NCBI GenBank assembly: GCA_002336725.1
Contig: DDEO01000180.1
Span: forward strand, 1,242 to 9,107
Source of the DNA: Bacteroidetes bacterium UBA1952
GTDB lineage: Bacteria > Bacteroidota > Bacteroidia > Chitinophagales > Chitinophagaceae
DNA: 7,866 bases
Reading direction: 5' to 3'
Shown here one piece after another: positions 1 through 5,911 of the stretch. How positions within the stretch are numbered: position 1 is the first letter of the stretch; each line of letters starts with the position of its first letter. The notes beneath the pieces were generated by a model. The model ran no database searches and had not been told where the DNA came from. It was given only the letters and a program-made list of their open reading frames with translations. A program made the translations under genes and the position numbers.

Positions 1-1
1 A

Positions 2-77
2 CGAAGCAACCTGCACAAAACATTGTGGAGTGTGCAGGTTGCTTCGGGGCCGGCCTCTAAAACGTACGAGCGGCCCC
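2..77. repeat. Tandem hairpin repeat, cut by the window edge
   Basis: A 16-bp perfect inverted repeat pairs 2-17 with 31-46 around a 13-nt loop. A second 7-bp inverted repeat pairs GGGGCCG (46-52) with CGGCCCC (71-77). The block is followed by CTCGCAATGAC, a wording I recall from dispersed palindromic intergenic repeats in Bacteroidota and other bacteria. It is non-coding. The left end is probably missing, because such repeats usually carry the complementary arm GTCATTGCGAG on the other side, which would lie before position 1. The structure is seen directly; family membership is recollection and inference. Confidence 0.7.
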
Positions 78-135
78 TCGCAATGACCCACATTTTTTAA
101 GCAGGCTACCTAAAATATTTTCACGGGGCTACTTA

Positions 136-309
136 GAGCCTATCCTAAATTTAAGGGAATGTGAAAGGATGGGTTTTCTCGTACGGTTCTTTTGTCACCC
201 CGGAACGGGGTCTTTGCAGTTGCAAGCCGACAAGGTCCGCCTCTGGCGGATGACAAAAGTTGCTGTCCGAGATGCCTGATGCCTCATCGCTGATTTTCTG
301 GATAGGCTC
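136..309. mobile_element. 174-bp MITE-like element, IS5-family-like ends
   Basis: The ends are perfect 10-bp inverted repeats, GAGCCTATCC at 136-145 and GGATAGGCTC at 300-309. They are flanked by a direct TTA at 133-135 and 310-312. A 3-bp TNA target duplication together with ends beginning GAG is what I recall for the IS1031 subgroup of the IS5 family. The element has no meaningful open reading frame, so it would need a transposase supplied in trans. Its interior folds into a branched structure at 189-259. Ends and duplication are seen directly; assignment to IS5/IS1031 is inference. Confidence 0.6.
189..259. repeat. Branched hairpin inside the 136-309 element
   Basis: An outer 9-bp stem, CTTTTGTCA (189-197) with TGACAAAAG (251-259), encloses two GC-rich hairpins. 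One is ACCCCG (197-202) with CGGGGT (206-211) around a GAA loop, sharing base 197 with the outer stem. The other is TCCGCC (236-241) with GGCGGA (245-250) around a TCT loop. This is a three-way-junction shape. Whether it acts as RNA, as a cruciform, or is only the body of a dispersed repeat cannot be told. Confidence 0.55.
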
Positions 310-368
310 TTATCCGTGAAAATCTTGTCCATTCCTAAAAATCCGTGGTCTATTCTACGGGCATTGAT

Positions 369-998
369 CTATTTTCCCCAAACTTCGGGCGCTTCCCGCC
401 ACACCTGCAACGTTTCCATGTCTTCGGCAGAGACCTTGCCGGTTTCCAGTGCCGTTTCCAACAACGCGGCGTAGTTGCTAATCGTTTTCAGCGGAATGCC
501 CGCCTTTTCAAACGCCTGCTGCGCCACCGGAAAACCGTAAGTGAACAGTGCGCACATCCCAATCACCTCTGCACCTGCCGCGCGAAGGGCTTCCACCGCC
601 TGCAGGCTGCTGCCGCCGGTGCTCACGAGGTCTTCCACCACCACCACTTTCCAGCCCGGCTCCAGGCCGCCTTCAATCTGATTGCCGCGCCCGTGTTCTT
701 TGGGTTTCGAGCGTACATACACAAACGGCAACTTCAAAAGGTCGGCGGCCAGCATCCCGTGTGGAATGCCTGCGGTAGCCACACCTGCAATGCAGTCAGC
801 GTCCGGAAAATGTTCCAGAATCATATTGGCCAGCTCGCTTTTTACAAAATCGCGGACGTGCGGATGGGCCAGCAGCGTGCGGTTGTCGCAATACACCGGC
901 GATTTCCAGCCCGAAGCCCAGGTAAAGGGGTTTTGGGCATCAATTTTGACGGCACTAATTTGCAGGAGTTTCTGCGCAAAATGTTGAGGCGTTGTCAT
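369..998 (-). CDS. pyrE: Orotate phosphoribosyltransferase
   Basis: PyrE transfers the phosphoribosyl group of PRPP to orotate, giving orotidine 5'-monophosphate in cytosolic de novo pyrimidine synthesis. The protein is 209 residues, normal for the family. The PRPP-binding motif VVVVEDLVSTGGS lies at residues 118-130. The flexible catalytic loop KPKEHGRGNQIEGG starts near residue 98, and the N-terminal part contains the family-typical FTWASGWKSPVYCDNR. I chose the ATG at 998 (MTTPQHF). An in-frame extension to 1067 adds a basic, non-conserved stretch and would overlap the divergent NUDIX gene. An exact -7 box lies just upstream at 1012-1005. Having pyrE next to a NUDIX gene fits what I recall of Bacteroidota genomes. 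Function is very secure; the exact start slightly less so. Confidence 0.96.
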   Translation of the reverse strand: MTTPQHFAQKLLQISAVKIDAQNPFTWASGWKSPVYCDNRTLLAHPHVRDFVKSELANMILEHFPDADCIAGVATAGIPHGMLAADLLKLPFVYVRSKPKEHGRGNQIEGGLEPGWKVVVVEDLVSTGGSSLQAVEALRAAGAEVIGMCALFTYGFPVAQQAFEKAGIPLKTISNYAALLETALETGKVSAEDMETLQVWREAPEVWGK

Positions 999-1004
999 TA
1001 TCGG

Positions 1005-1012
1005 CAAACCTA
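1005..1012 (-). promoter_or_regulatory. Candidate -7 box for pyrE
   Basis: On the minus strand this reads TAGGTTTG, an exact match to the Bacteroidota -7 consensus TAnnTTTG. Transcription would begin at about 1000, almost at the pyrE ATG (998), implying a very short leader or none. No TTG for a -33 element is visible at the usual 17-23 bp upstream, so this rests on one box only. Confidence 0.45.
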
Positions 1013-1053
1013 CAACAGCCCTTTCGTTTCTTCTTCCTTCTCTGTATATACCG

Positions 1054-1692
1054 GTGTTTGTACGCAAAATTTTTGTTCAGGACCGCCCGCTTGTCCTGAC
1101 TACCCAGCCTTCCCGCTATCTGTCTCTTCATCCTGAAGCCCAAACCTTTGCGCTATACGAAGGCGCGACTTCCAAAAATATCCGCCTGGCGATTGAGCAA
1201 TTGGAAAAAGGCGAAATCCCGGGTGCGCTCGTCAGCGATTTCCGGGAAGAAGATTTATTGCAAAGTCTTTCCAAACGCTATAAACACGTGGACGCAGCGG
1301 GCGGACTGGTGCGCAACGAGGCGGGCGAAATGCTGTTTATTTTCCGGCGCGGCAAGTGGGATTTGCCGAAAGGCAAGCTCGACAAAGGCGAATCGTTAGA
1401 CGTGTGTGCGGTGCGCGAAGTGCAGGAAGAAACCGGCGTGAAGCGCCTTGTGCTGGGCGACCACCTGTGCGACACCTGGCATATTTACACGCAGGGCGGC
1501 AAGGAATATGTGAAGCGCACGGCCTGGTATGCCATGCGGGCGAGCGGACATGAAACGCTGCAACCACAATCCGAAGAAGATATTGAAGAAGTGCTGTGGG
1601 TTCCTGCCGATCAAATCCCAGGAATGACGCTGAAAACGTATGCCGCCATTCAGGAAGTGCTGGCCTGCGAGCGGCGGCTGGTGAGGGCTTAA
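1054..1692 (+). CDS. NUDIX hydrolase
   Basis: This is a 212-residue NUDIX-superfamily pyrophosphohydrolase. The complete Nudix box G-x5-E-x7-REV-x-EE-x-GV lies at residues 107-129, with all metal-binding glutamates present, preceded by the typical RRGKWDLPKG. Residues 1-75 form a separate N-terminal region (KIFVQDRPLVLT near the start) also seen in Bacteroidota proteins encoded beside pyrE. That region is not a known domain to me. The substrate cannot be deduced; nucleoside diphosphate derivatives are typical for the superfamily. The start is GTG at 1054, which matches the family N-terminus and leaves a 55-bp divergent gap to pyrE; no in-frame ATG lies nearby. Family assignment is firm, physiological role unknown. 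Confidence 0.92.
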   Translation: MFVRKIFVQDRPLVLTTQPSRYLSLHPEAQTFALYEGATSKNIRLAIEQLEKGEIPGALVSDFREEDLLQSLSKRYKHVDAAGGLVRNEAGEMLFIFRRGKWDLPKGKLDKGESLDVCAVREVQEETGVKRLVLGDHLCDTWHIYTQGGKEYVKRTAWYAMRASGHETLQPQSEEDIEEVLWVPADQIPGMTLKTYAAIQEVLACERRLVRA

Positions 1693-1811
1693 ACGCACCG
1701 CATTTCCGGAAATTCGGGCCTCTTTTTTTAACGCCCGCTTCACCAAAAACGGCACCGGAATTGATGGGTATTACTAAACCGGACGTGCTTTAAAACGTCT
1801 TTATTCCAGCC
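1693..1811 (+). other. Spacer between NUDIX gene and ykvA-like gene
   Basis: This 119-bp gap holds a 12-bp palindrome ATTTCCGGAAAT (1702-1713), followed by a seven-T run at 1723-1729. The palindrome has no proper loop, so as a terminator it is weak. An alternative stem CCG/CGG (1706-1717) is only 3 bp. I see no convincing -7/-33 promoter for the downstream gene, so read-through from the NUDIX gene is possible. Confidence 0.35.
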
Positions 1812-2132
1812 ATGCCTAAAATTCCTTTCGCTCGTACTTTCAATCGCATCCGGGGCTTTAGCGGCCTGTGGAAACACCGCCGCGAACTGCGCGAGATGAT
1901 TGCCGACACCCGCGCCGGCCAATACCGGATTTCTTTTCTCACCATCATTGCCGCGATTGCCGCACTATTGTATGTGCTTTCGCCGATTGACATCATTCCG
2001 GATTTCTTTGCCATCATTGGCTGGACCGACGACCTGGTGATTCTCTATTTCCTCACCAATCGCATTGGCAAAGAGCTGGAACGCTACCGCCAATGGCCCA
2101 AACCCGGTAAACTGCGCGTGGTATCTTTTTAA
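1812..2132 (+). CDS. YkvA/DUF1232 family small membrane protein
   Basis: This 106-residue protein carries the DUF1232 (YkvA) signature. A hydrophobic stretch from about residue 40 leads into LLYVLSPIDIIPDF (52-65) and then GWTDDLVIL (70-78); the core PIDxIPDF and the following TDD are conserved in the family. One hydrophobic segment precedes the motif and a second weaker one follows. The N-terminus is rich in arginine and lysine, so an inner-membrane protein with a cytoplasmic basic N-terminus is likely. The biochemical function of the family is not known to me. The ATG start is clear. It lies downstream of the NUDIX gene on the same strand and is followed by a good terminator. Identification is good, function open. 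Confidence 0.88.
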   Translation: MPKIPFARTFNRIRGFSGLWKHRRELREMIADTRAGQYRISFLTIIAAIAALLYVLSPIDIIPDFFAIIGWTDDLVILYFLTNRIGKELERYRQWPKPGKLRVVSF

Positions 2133-2155
2133 AGAAATCACCGACAGATTTCCGG

Positions 2156-2183
2156 AAAAAATCCCCGCCAACTTCGTTGGGGA
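2156..2183 (-). terminator. Candidate terminator for the DUF3822-rsmD-coaD operon
   Basis: Read on the minus strand, CCCCAAC-GAA-GTTGG with a short bulge and then GGGG forms a hairpin, and it is directly followed by ATTTTTT and a CCGG. Position and polarity fit termination about 65-90 nt past the coaD stop. The bulge makes it less than ideal. Confidence 0.55.
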
Positions 2184-2214
2184 CACAACGTAGAAATCCG
2201 TCTCTATCTGTTTC

Positions 2215-2249
2215 ATCCGCGTTCCAACTCCGGCAACGCGGATTTTTTT
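2215..2249 (+). terminator. Rho-independent terminator after the ykvA-like gene
   Basis: A 9-bp perfect stem, ATCCGCGTT (2215-2223) with AACGCGGAT (2235-2243), has an 11-nt loop and is followed by a T run ending at 2249. It is oriented to stop plus-strand transcripts before they run into the convergent coaD gene. The T run overlaps the coaD stop codon (2248-2250). Confidence 0.75.
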
Positions 2250-2748
2250 ATCCCCCGCCCTTCGCCAGCCGCTTCTGATAGGCTTTAATATCGGCGTGCA
2301 AAGCTTTGTGCAGAAATTTATGCGCCGGGCCGCCGTTGCGAATCACATCGCGCACGAGTGTAGAAGAAATGGTGCTGTATTGCGGCGAGGTAGTCAGGAA
2401 AATGGTTTCCAGGTCGGGCACAAGGGCGCGGTTCATATCGGCAATGGCTTTTTCGTACTCAAAATCCGACACATAGCGGATGCCACGCAGGATAAACTTC
2501 GCCCCGATTTTTTGGCAATAATCTACCGTCAGGCCCTCATAAGCTGCGGCCTCAATATGCGGCTCTTTTTCAAAAATCCTGGCTATCCACGCCGTTCGTT
2601 GCTCGATGCTAAACATCGTTTGTTTGGAAGCATTGACACCTACGCCCACTATGAGCCGGTCGAAAAGTCCGGCGGCGCGGCGGATAACGTCCACATGTCC
2701 CTCGGTGAGCGGGTCGAAGGTGCCGGGGAAAAGACAGATGCGCTGCAT
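2248..2748 (-). CDS. coaD: Phosphopantetheine adenylyltransferase
   Basis: CoaD transfers AMP from ATP to 4'-phosphopantetheine, forming dephospho-CoA, the penultimate step of coenzyme A synthesis in the cytosol. The protein is 166 residues, the usual length. It has the nucleotidyltransferase motif FPGTFDP followed by TEGH (residues 7-18, His18), Lys42 in NASKQ, RGIR at 88-91, and the late ISSTLVRDV motif. All key residues expected from the E. coli enzyme are present. I chose the ATG at 2748 because the in-frame extension to 2802 (hydrophobic, non-conserved) overlaps the end of rsmD and the true start sits right before the conserved RICLFPG. It lies 13 nt downstream of rsmD, so co-transcription and a shared upstream promoter are likely. 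High certainty. Confidence 0.97.
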   Translation of the reverse strand: MQRICLFPGTFDPLTEGHVDVIRRAAGLFDRLIVGVGVNASKQTMFSIEQRTAWIARIFEKEPHIEAAAYEGLTVDYCQKIGAKFILRGIRYVSDFEYEKAIADMNRALVPDLETIFLTTSPQYSTISSTLVRDVIRNGGPAHKFLHKALHADIKAYQKRLAKGGG

Positions 2749-2761
2749 AGAAAAGAGGATT

Positions 2762-3304
2762 TCAGGAAGGCTTTTGAAAAAAAGAAAAAGTAGAATCGCC
2801 ATACGTAGCCTCGCGCAGCCGAAAGGGATGCTCCGGCAGGGGCGTTTTGGTGGCGTGTTCGAGGATAAAAAAGCCCCCGGCGGCGAGTAGATTTCCGGAA
2901 AGAATCATTCCCGGGAAAGTCGCCATCTGCGGCAGCGCATACGGCGGGTCGGCAAAGATGAGGTCGAAGGTTTCGGTGGTGTTTTTCAGGAATTTAAAAA
3001 CATCATTTTGCACAACGGCAAGCCGGTCGGCAATGCCAAAGGCAGCCGCTGTTTTCTGGATAAAAGCCACCGAATGGCGGTCGGCTTCCACCACGGTTAC
3101 GCTCGTTGCGCCGCGCGAAAGCAATTCGTAGCTCACGCCGCCGCTGCCGCCAAAAAGGTCGAGTGCGCGGATGCCGCTGAGGTCGGCCAGGTTTTGAAGG
3201 ATATTAAAAAGGCCTTCCTTGGCGCGGTCGGTGGTGGGCCGCGCCGGCAGCCGCGCCGGTATTTCGTAGCGCCGCCCGCCGATTTCGCCGCCTACGACAC
3301 GCAT
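2762..3304 (-). CDS. rsmD: 16S rRNA (guanine966-N2)-methyltransferase RsmD
   Basis: RsmD uses S-adenosylmethionine to methylate N2 of G966 in 16S rRNA during assembly of the small ribosomal subunit. The protein is 180 residues, normal for the family. It begins MRVVGGEIGGRRYEIP and has the family-typical RPTTDRAKEGLFN at 22-34, the SAM-binding motif ALDLFGGSGGVSYE at 47-60, and the N-methyltransferase catalytic motif DPPY at 119-122. The reading frame stays open upstream to 3862, but that part is a shadow of the DUF3822 gene in another frame; the ATG at 3304 gives the conserved N-terminus. The start overlaps the DUF3822 stop by 13 nt and coaD follows after 13 nt, a tight operon. Confidence 0.95.
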   Translation of the reverse strand: MRVVGGEIGGRRYEIPARLPARPTTDRAKEGLFNILQNLADLSGIRALDLFGGSGGVSYELLSRGATSVTVVEADRHSVAFIQKTAAAFGIADRLAVVQNDVFKFLKNTTETFDLIFADPPYALPQMATFPGMILSGNLLAAGGFFILEHATKTPLPEHPFRLREATYGDSTFSFFQKPS

Positions 3305-4125
3305 GCGCGAATGCGGGAAAAAGCCTGGGAAACCGCTTGCCAGGTTGCTGCTTCGGCATCTGCATCCGCAGTACTTCCGGCTACATTCCAGTAATTGCCG
3401 AGCAGGCGCATCGTCTCGGAAGCCGGATAAAGTGCTTCGGCATAAATCGTTACGCTTTCGGCATCCACGCCGTTTTTGTGGAGCAGACTGTGCAGGTGAT
3501 AGACCACTGATTGCGCGTCGGTTTCCGGAAAAGCAACGGCTTCCAGCAGGTTTCCACCCCGCCACAGGGCCATATACGTCGTGTCGGCGGAGAGCAAAAG
3601 GCGGGCGCATTCGCCGTCTTTGCAGGGTGCGCCATGAAGCAGGGCCGCGCCCATGGCATAAACGCCTTTTCCGGCCTTTCCGGCAGCTACTCTTTTCTTG
3701 AGCGGCGCATTGCACACCGTTGCCACGCGATACGGCGCACCCGAAACGGCTGTTACCAGCAGGTCTTCCTCTGGCTCCATAAAATAGCACGTGCGTATCC
3801 AATCGGCCAGGTGCGCTTCGGCGTATAGTCCTTCCGGCACCACAATCTGGCGGGCATCGCACAGGATGGTGCGGCTTTCGGGAGCCGTGCGCAAGAGGGC
3901 GCTTTCGGAAAAGCTGTGTTCCAGAAAACTTTCATCCCAGTCGCCTGCCGCAGCCGGGGCCGTGTATTGCTCAAATGCTCCCATAACGCCTGCTTCCAAA
4001 AAGCCGGCAAAGGTGCAGCTTCGGGGGCCAAGCACACACACCACGGCAGTTACAGGCTGCGATGGCCGGGCGGCGACGGTGGGGTGATAATAGGTATCGG
4101 CAGGGGCAATAGCGGCAATAGACAT
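3292..4125 (-). CDS. DUF3822 family protein
   Basis: This 277-residue protein resembles the Bacteroidota-specific DUF3822 family. The central region ILCDARQIVVPEGLYAE (near residues 87-103) matches the family's recurring 'VPEELF' area. The second half, LLLSADTTYMALWRGG followed by LLEAVAFPETDAQSVVYHL, resembles the family's paired strand pattern. No signal peptide or membrane segment is visible. Its function is not known to me. In Bacteroidota it commonly lies directly before rsmD, as here, which suggests a link to rRNA methylation or CoA synthesis, or merely shared transcription. Start: ATG at 4125 (MSIAAIAPADTYYHP); the frame is open to 4209, but that would run across the divergent promoter region. 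An imperfect -7 box lies upstream. Family call is from pattern memory. Confidence 0.8.
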   Translation of the reverse strand: MSIAAIAPADTYYHPTVAARPSQPVTAVVCVLGPRSCTFAGFLEAGVMGAFEQYTAPAAAGDWDESFLEHSFSESALLRTAPESRTILCDARQIVVPEGLYAEAHLADWIRTCYFMEPEEDLLVTAVSGAPYRVATVCNAPLKKRVAAGKAGKGVYAMGAALLHGAPCKDGECARLLLSADTTYMALWRGGNLLEAVAFPETDAQSVVYHLHSLLHKNGVDAESVTIYAEALYPASETMRLLGNYWNVAGSTADADAEAATWQAVSQAFSRIRACVS

Positions 4126-4222
4126 AGCGGGAGCGGACGGCAATGATAGAATATTTTCCGGAAAAAAGCGGCTGCCTTTCCGGAAACGGGCACCTTTGCA
4201 GTGCCTCAAAGGTCGTTTAGTT
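4126..4222. promoter_or_regulatory. Divergent promoter region of DUF3822 operon and MATE gene
   Basis: On the minus strand TATCATTG (4148-4141) matches TAnnTTTG with one mismatch, about 16 nt before the DUF3822 ATG. On the plus strand CACCTTTG (4191-4198), followed by CA, matches with one mismatch and lies 25 nt before the TTG at 4223. Between the two boxes are two copies of the palindrome TTCCGGAA (4156-4163 and 4178-4185), 22 bp apart. They lie near the -33 positions of both putative promoters, so an operator role is conceivable. Neither promoter has a clear -33 TTG. Confidence 0.4.
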
Positions 4223-5563
4223 TTGTCTCATCGCGTTTCGGTTTCTTATCGCGCCATCCTGGCCCTCGCCGCGCCGGTATCGCTTTCGCTTTTTCTGCCA
4301 CAGATTAGCTTTTTCACCAACACGGCTTTTCTGGGGCAACTCGGCGAGCAGGAACTGGGTGTGAATGGCGTAGCGGGCATTTTCTACCTGCTGCTACAAA
4401 TGATTGGCTATGGCTTTGCCACCGGCCTGCAAACGCAGCTCTCGCGGCGCAGCGGCGAAGTGGCCCCGGAGCTGCTGGGCAAGACGCTGGCCAATGGTTT
4501 CTGGATGAGCGGCATCCTGTCGCTGGCGCTGCTGCTCCTTGCTTTTCTATTTTCGCCGCTGGTTTTTCAGGCGGGGATGAAAGACCCGGTGAATGTAGAG
4601 CTGGCGACGCGTTTTTTGCGGGTGCGGATGCCGGGGCTTTTGCCGTTGCTGCTGTTGCAGGTCTTTCAGGCATTTTTCCTGGCCACCGGTCAAACGCGCG
4701 TCCTGGTCGTTGGCTCGGCGGTGCTGGTGGCTACCAACGTAGTTTTTGATTACCTGCTCATCTTTGGCAAGGCGGGTTTTCCGGCGATGGGGCTTAATGG
4801 CGCGGCGCTGGCAAGTGTGCTGGCCGAGGTTGCCGAGTTGCTCGCGCTGGCGCTGCTGTTCTTTTCCCGGAAACAGCACCGCAAATACCGGCTCAGGCGC
4901 ATTTCCTTCCGGCCCGATGCACAGTTGATGCGCAACGCGCTGGTGGTGGGTGCGCCGCTCATGGTGCAATACGCCTTTAGCATCGGCGGCTGGGAGATTT
5001 TCTTTTTGATGATCGAGCATCTGGGCGCACGGGCATTGGCTGCTTCGCAGATTCTGCGCTCTATCTTCGGACTTCTGGGGATGACTACCTGGGCATTTGC
5101 AACGGTGGCCAGTGCGATGGTGAGCAACCTGATAGGTCAGGGGCGGCAGCAGGAAGTGATGCTGCTCATCGGCAAGATTGCCAGGATTAGCTTTACGCTC
5201 ACGGCGGCGCTGGTTGCCCTGCTCCTGCTCTTTGGCCGGTCTTTTCTCTCGCTCTACCGCAACGACCCGGTGCTGGTTTCCTACGCCATGCCGAGTCTGT
5301 ATGTCATCGTTTTGGCCGCACTGGTTTTGTCTGTCGCCACGGTGTATTTCAATGGCGTGGTCGGCACGGGCAACACGCAGGTTTCAATGCTTATAGAAGT
5401 CGTCTGCGTGTGTCTGTATCTCGCCTATTGCCTGCTGGTGGTGCGCCGTCCGGGCATTGCGCTGCACTGGGCGTGGGCAGCCGATTTTGTGTATTGGAGC
5501 GGCCTGCTGCTGTTTAGCGTAGGGTATCTGCTGCGCGGCAAATGGAAAGGGAAGGTGATTTAA
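4223..5563 (+). CDS. MATE family efflux transporter
   Basis: This is a polytopic inner-membrane protein of about 446 residues, the usual MATE length, with about twelve hydrophobic segments. Members export drugs or other organic cations in exchange for Na+ or H+. Recognisable features are the start YRAILALAAPVSLSLFLPQ, the segment near residue 160 containing NVVFDYLLIFG followed by GFPAMGLNGAALASVLAEV, and the start of the second half at GAPLMVQYAFSIGGWEIFF. It resembles the MATE proteins common in Bacteroidota. The substrate cannot be assigned. No in-frame ATG precedes the first membrane segment. The frame can begin at TTG 4196, but that codon lies inside a -7-like box, so I prefer TTG 4223 (MSHRVSVSYRAIL). 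Stop at 5561-5563. Family is firm, start uncertain. Confidence 0.9.
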   Translation: MSHRVSVSYRAILALAAPVSLSLFLPQISFFTNTAFLGQLGEQELGVNGVAGIFYLLLQMIGYGFATGLQTQLSRRSGEVAPELLGKTLANGFWMSGILSLALLLLAFLFSPLVFQAGMKDPVNVELATRFLRVRMPGLLPLLLLQVFQAFFLATGQTRVLVVGSAVLVATNVVFDYLLIFGKAGFPAMGLNGAALASVLAEVAELLALALLFFSRKQHRKYRLRRISFRPDAQLMRNALVVGAPLMVQYAFSIGGWEIFFLMIEHLGARALAASQILRSIFGLLGMTTWAFATVASAMVSNLIGQGRQQEVMLLIGKIARISFTLTAALVALLLLFGRSFLSLYRNDPVLVSYAMPSLYVIVLAALVLSVATVYFNGVVGTGNTQVSMLIEVVCVCLYLAYCLLVVRRPGIALHWAWAADFVYWSGLLLFSVGYLLRGKWKGKVI

Positions 5564-5581
5564 GGGTTGGACGATAGACTA

Positions 5582-5609
5582 AAGTATCAAGAAGAAAGAC
5601 AAAAGACGG
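5582..5609. repeat. Short heptanucleotide array (4 units)
   Basis: Four consecutive 7-bp units AAGTATC, AAGAAGA, AAGACAA and AAGACGG run in exact phase just past the MATE stop. They match the unit types of the large array at 7655-7787, so the same repeat occurs at two places 2 kb apart. Non-coding. Confidence 0.7.
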
Positions 5610-5620
5610 CCTCTGTAGGA

Positions 5621-5911
5621 ACGTGAATCTCGTTTTAGAATGGGTGATAATCAACGCGCTGGGTGTATTTACAGTAGGGGACGGCCTTGATTTTTCGGCG
5701 TTAAGAAAATCCGACGTAGGGGCGTTAAAAAATTTGCACTGTTCGAAGCCGTCCCGAAGGGCGGCAAGTTTGCAAATTTTAGCCCCGAAGGCGGATTTTT
5801 AGCCAGAAAAATCACAGCCTTGAATTTTTGCTTCTTTTAGCTACGCTGCTACTTCGTGGTGCTTCAAGGCAAAAGAAGACAGCAAAAGGGCACTTTATCC
5901 GAGATTCACGT
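5621..5911. mobile_element. 291-bp MITE-like element with 7-bp target duplication
   Basis: Perfect 12-bp terminal inverted repeats, ACGTGAATCTCG (5621-5632) and CGAGATTCACGT (5900-5911), are abutted on both outer sides by the direct repeat TGTAGGA (5614-5620 and 5912-5918). This is the form left by a DNA transposon insertion. There is no credible gene inside, so it is non-autonomous. Short inverted-repeat ends and a 7-bp duplication do not by themselves name a transposase family. The interior is a long imperfect palindrome (5683-5819). The terminal structures are seen directly; mobility is inference. Confidence 0.65.
5683..5819. repeat. Long imperfect palindrome inside the 5621-5911 element
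   Basis: Nested complementary blocks share a common centre near 5752-5757. They are GGCCTTGATTTTT (5683-5695) with 5807-5819 (11 of 13 pairs), AAAATCCG (5706-5713) with 5792-5799, GGGGC (5719-5723) with 5782-5786, AAATTTGCA (5730-5738) with 5771-5779, and the apical hairpin GCCG-CCC (5748-5755) with GGG-CGGC (5759-5765) around a GAA loop. A neighbouring hairpin pairs CTTCTTTT (5831-5838) with AAAAGAAG (5871-5878). As RNA this would be a rod of about 137 nt. Confidence 0.65.

Larger units (their letters stand above)
117..323. other. Split hairpin downstream of pyrE, probable interrupted terminator
   Basis: The arms ATTTTCACGG (117-126) and CCGTGAAAAT (314-323) are perfectly complementary over 10 bp but lie 187 bp apart. 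Removing the miniature element at 136-309 and one TTA copy leaves a 10-bp stem with a 10-nt loop, followed on the minus strand by ATTTT. That is a plausible terminator about 45 nt past the pyrE stop. That it was once an intact terminator is inference. An alternative is that these arms are outer parts of a longer, imperfect inverted repeat belonging to the element itself. Confidence 0.45.

Noticed and set aside
1..368. tRNA, riboswitch or small-RNA gene in the left gap
   Set aside because: No tRNA-like cloverleaf or known riboswitch core was recognisable; the structure is explained by repeats and the miniature element.
345..1136. 263-codon open frame on the plus strand over pyrE
   Set aside because: It is antisense to a clear pyrE, has low-complexity basic and cysteine-rich translation, and shows no family motif.
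3305..3862. 186-codon upstream extension of the rsmD frame
   Set aside because: It overlaps DUF3822 in another frame, is Arg/Cys-rich, and rsmD's conserved N-terminus begins at 3304.
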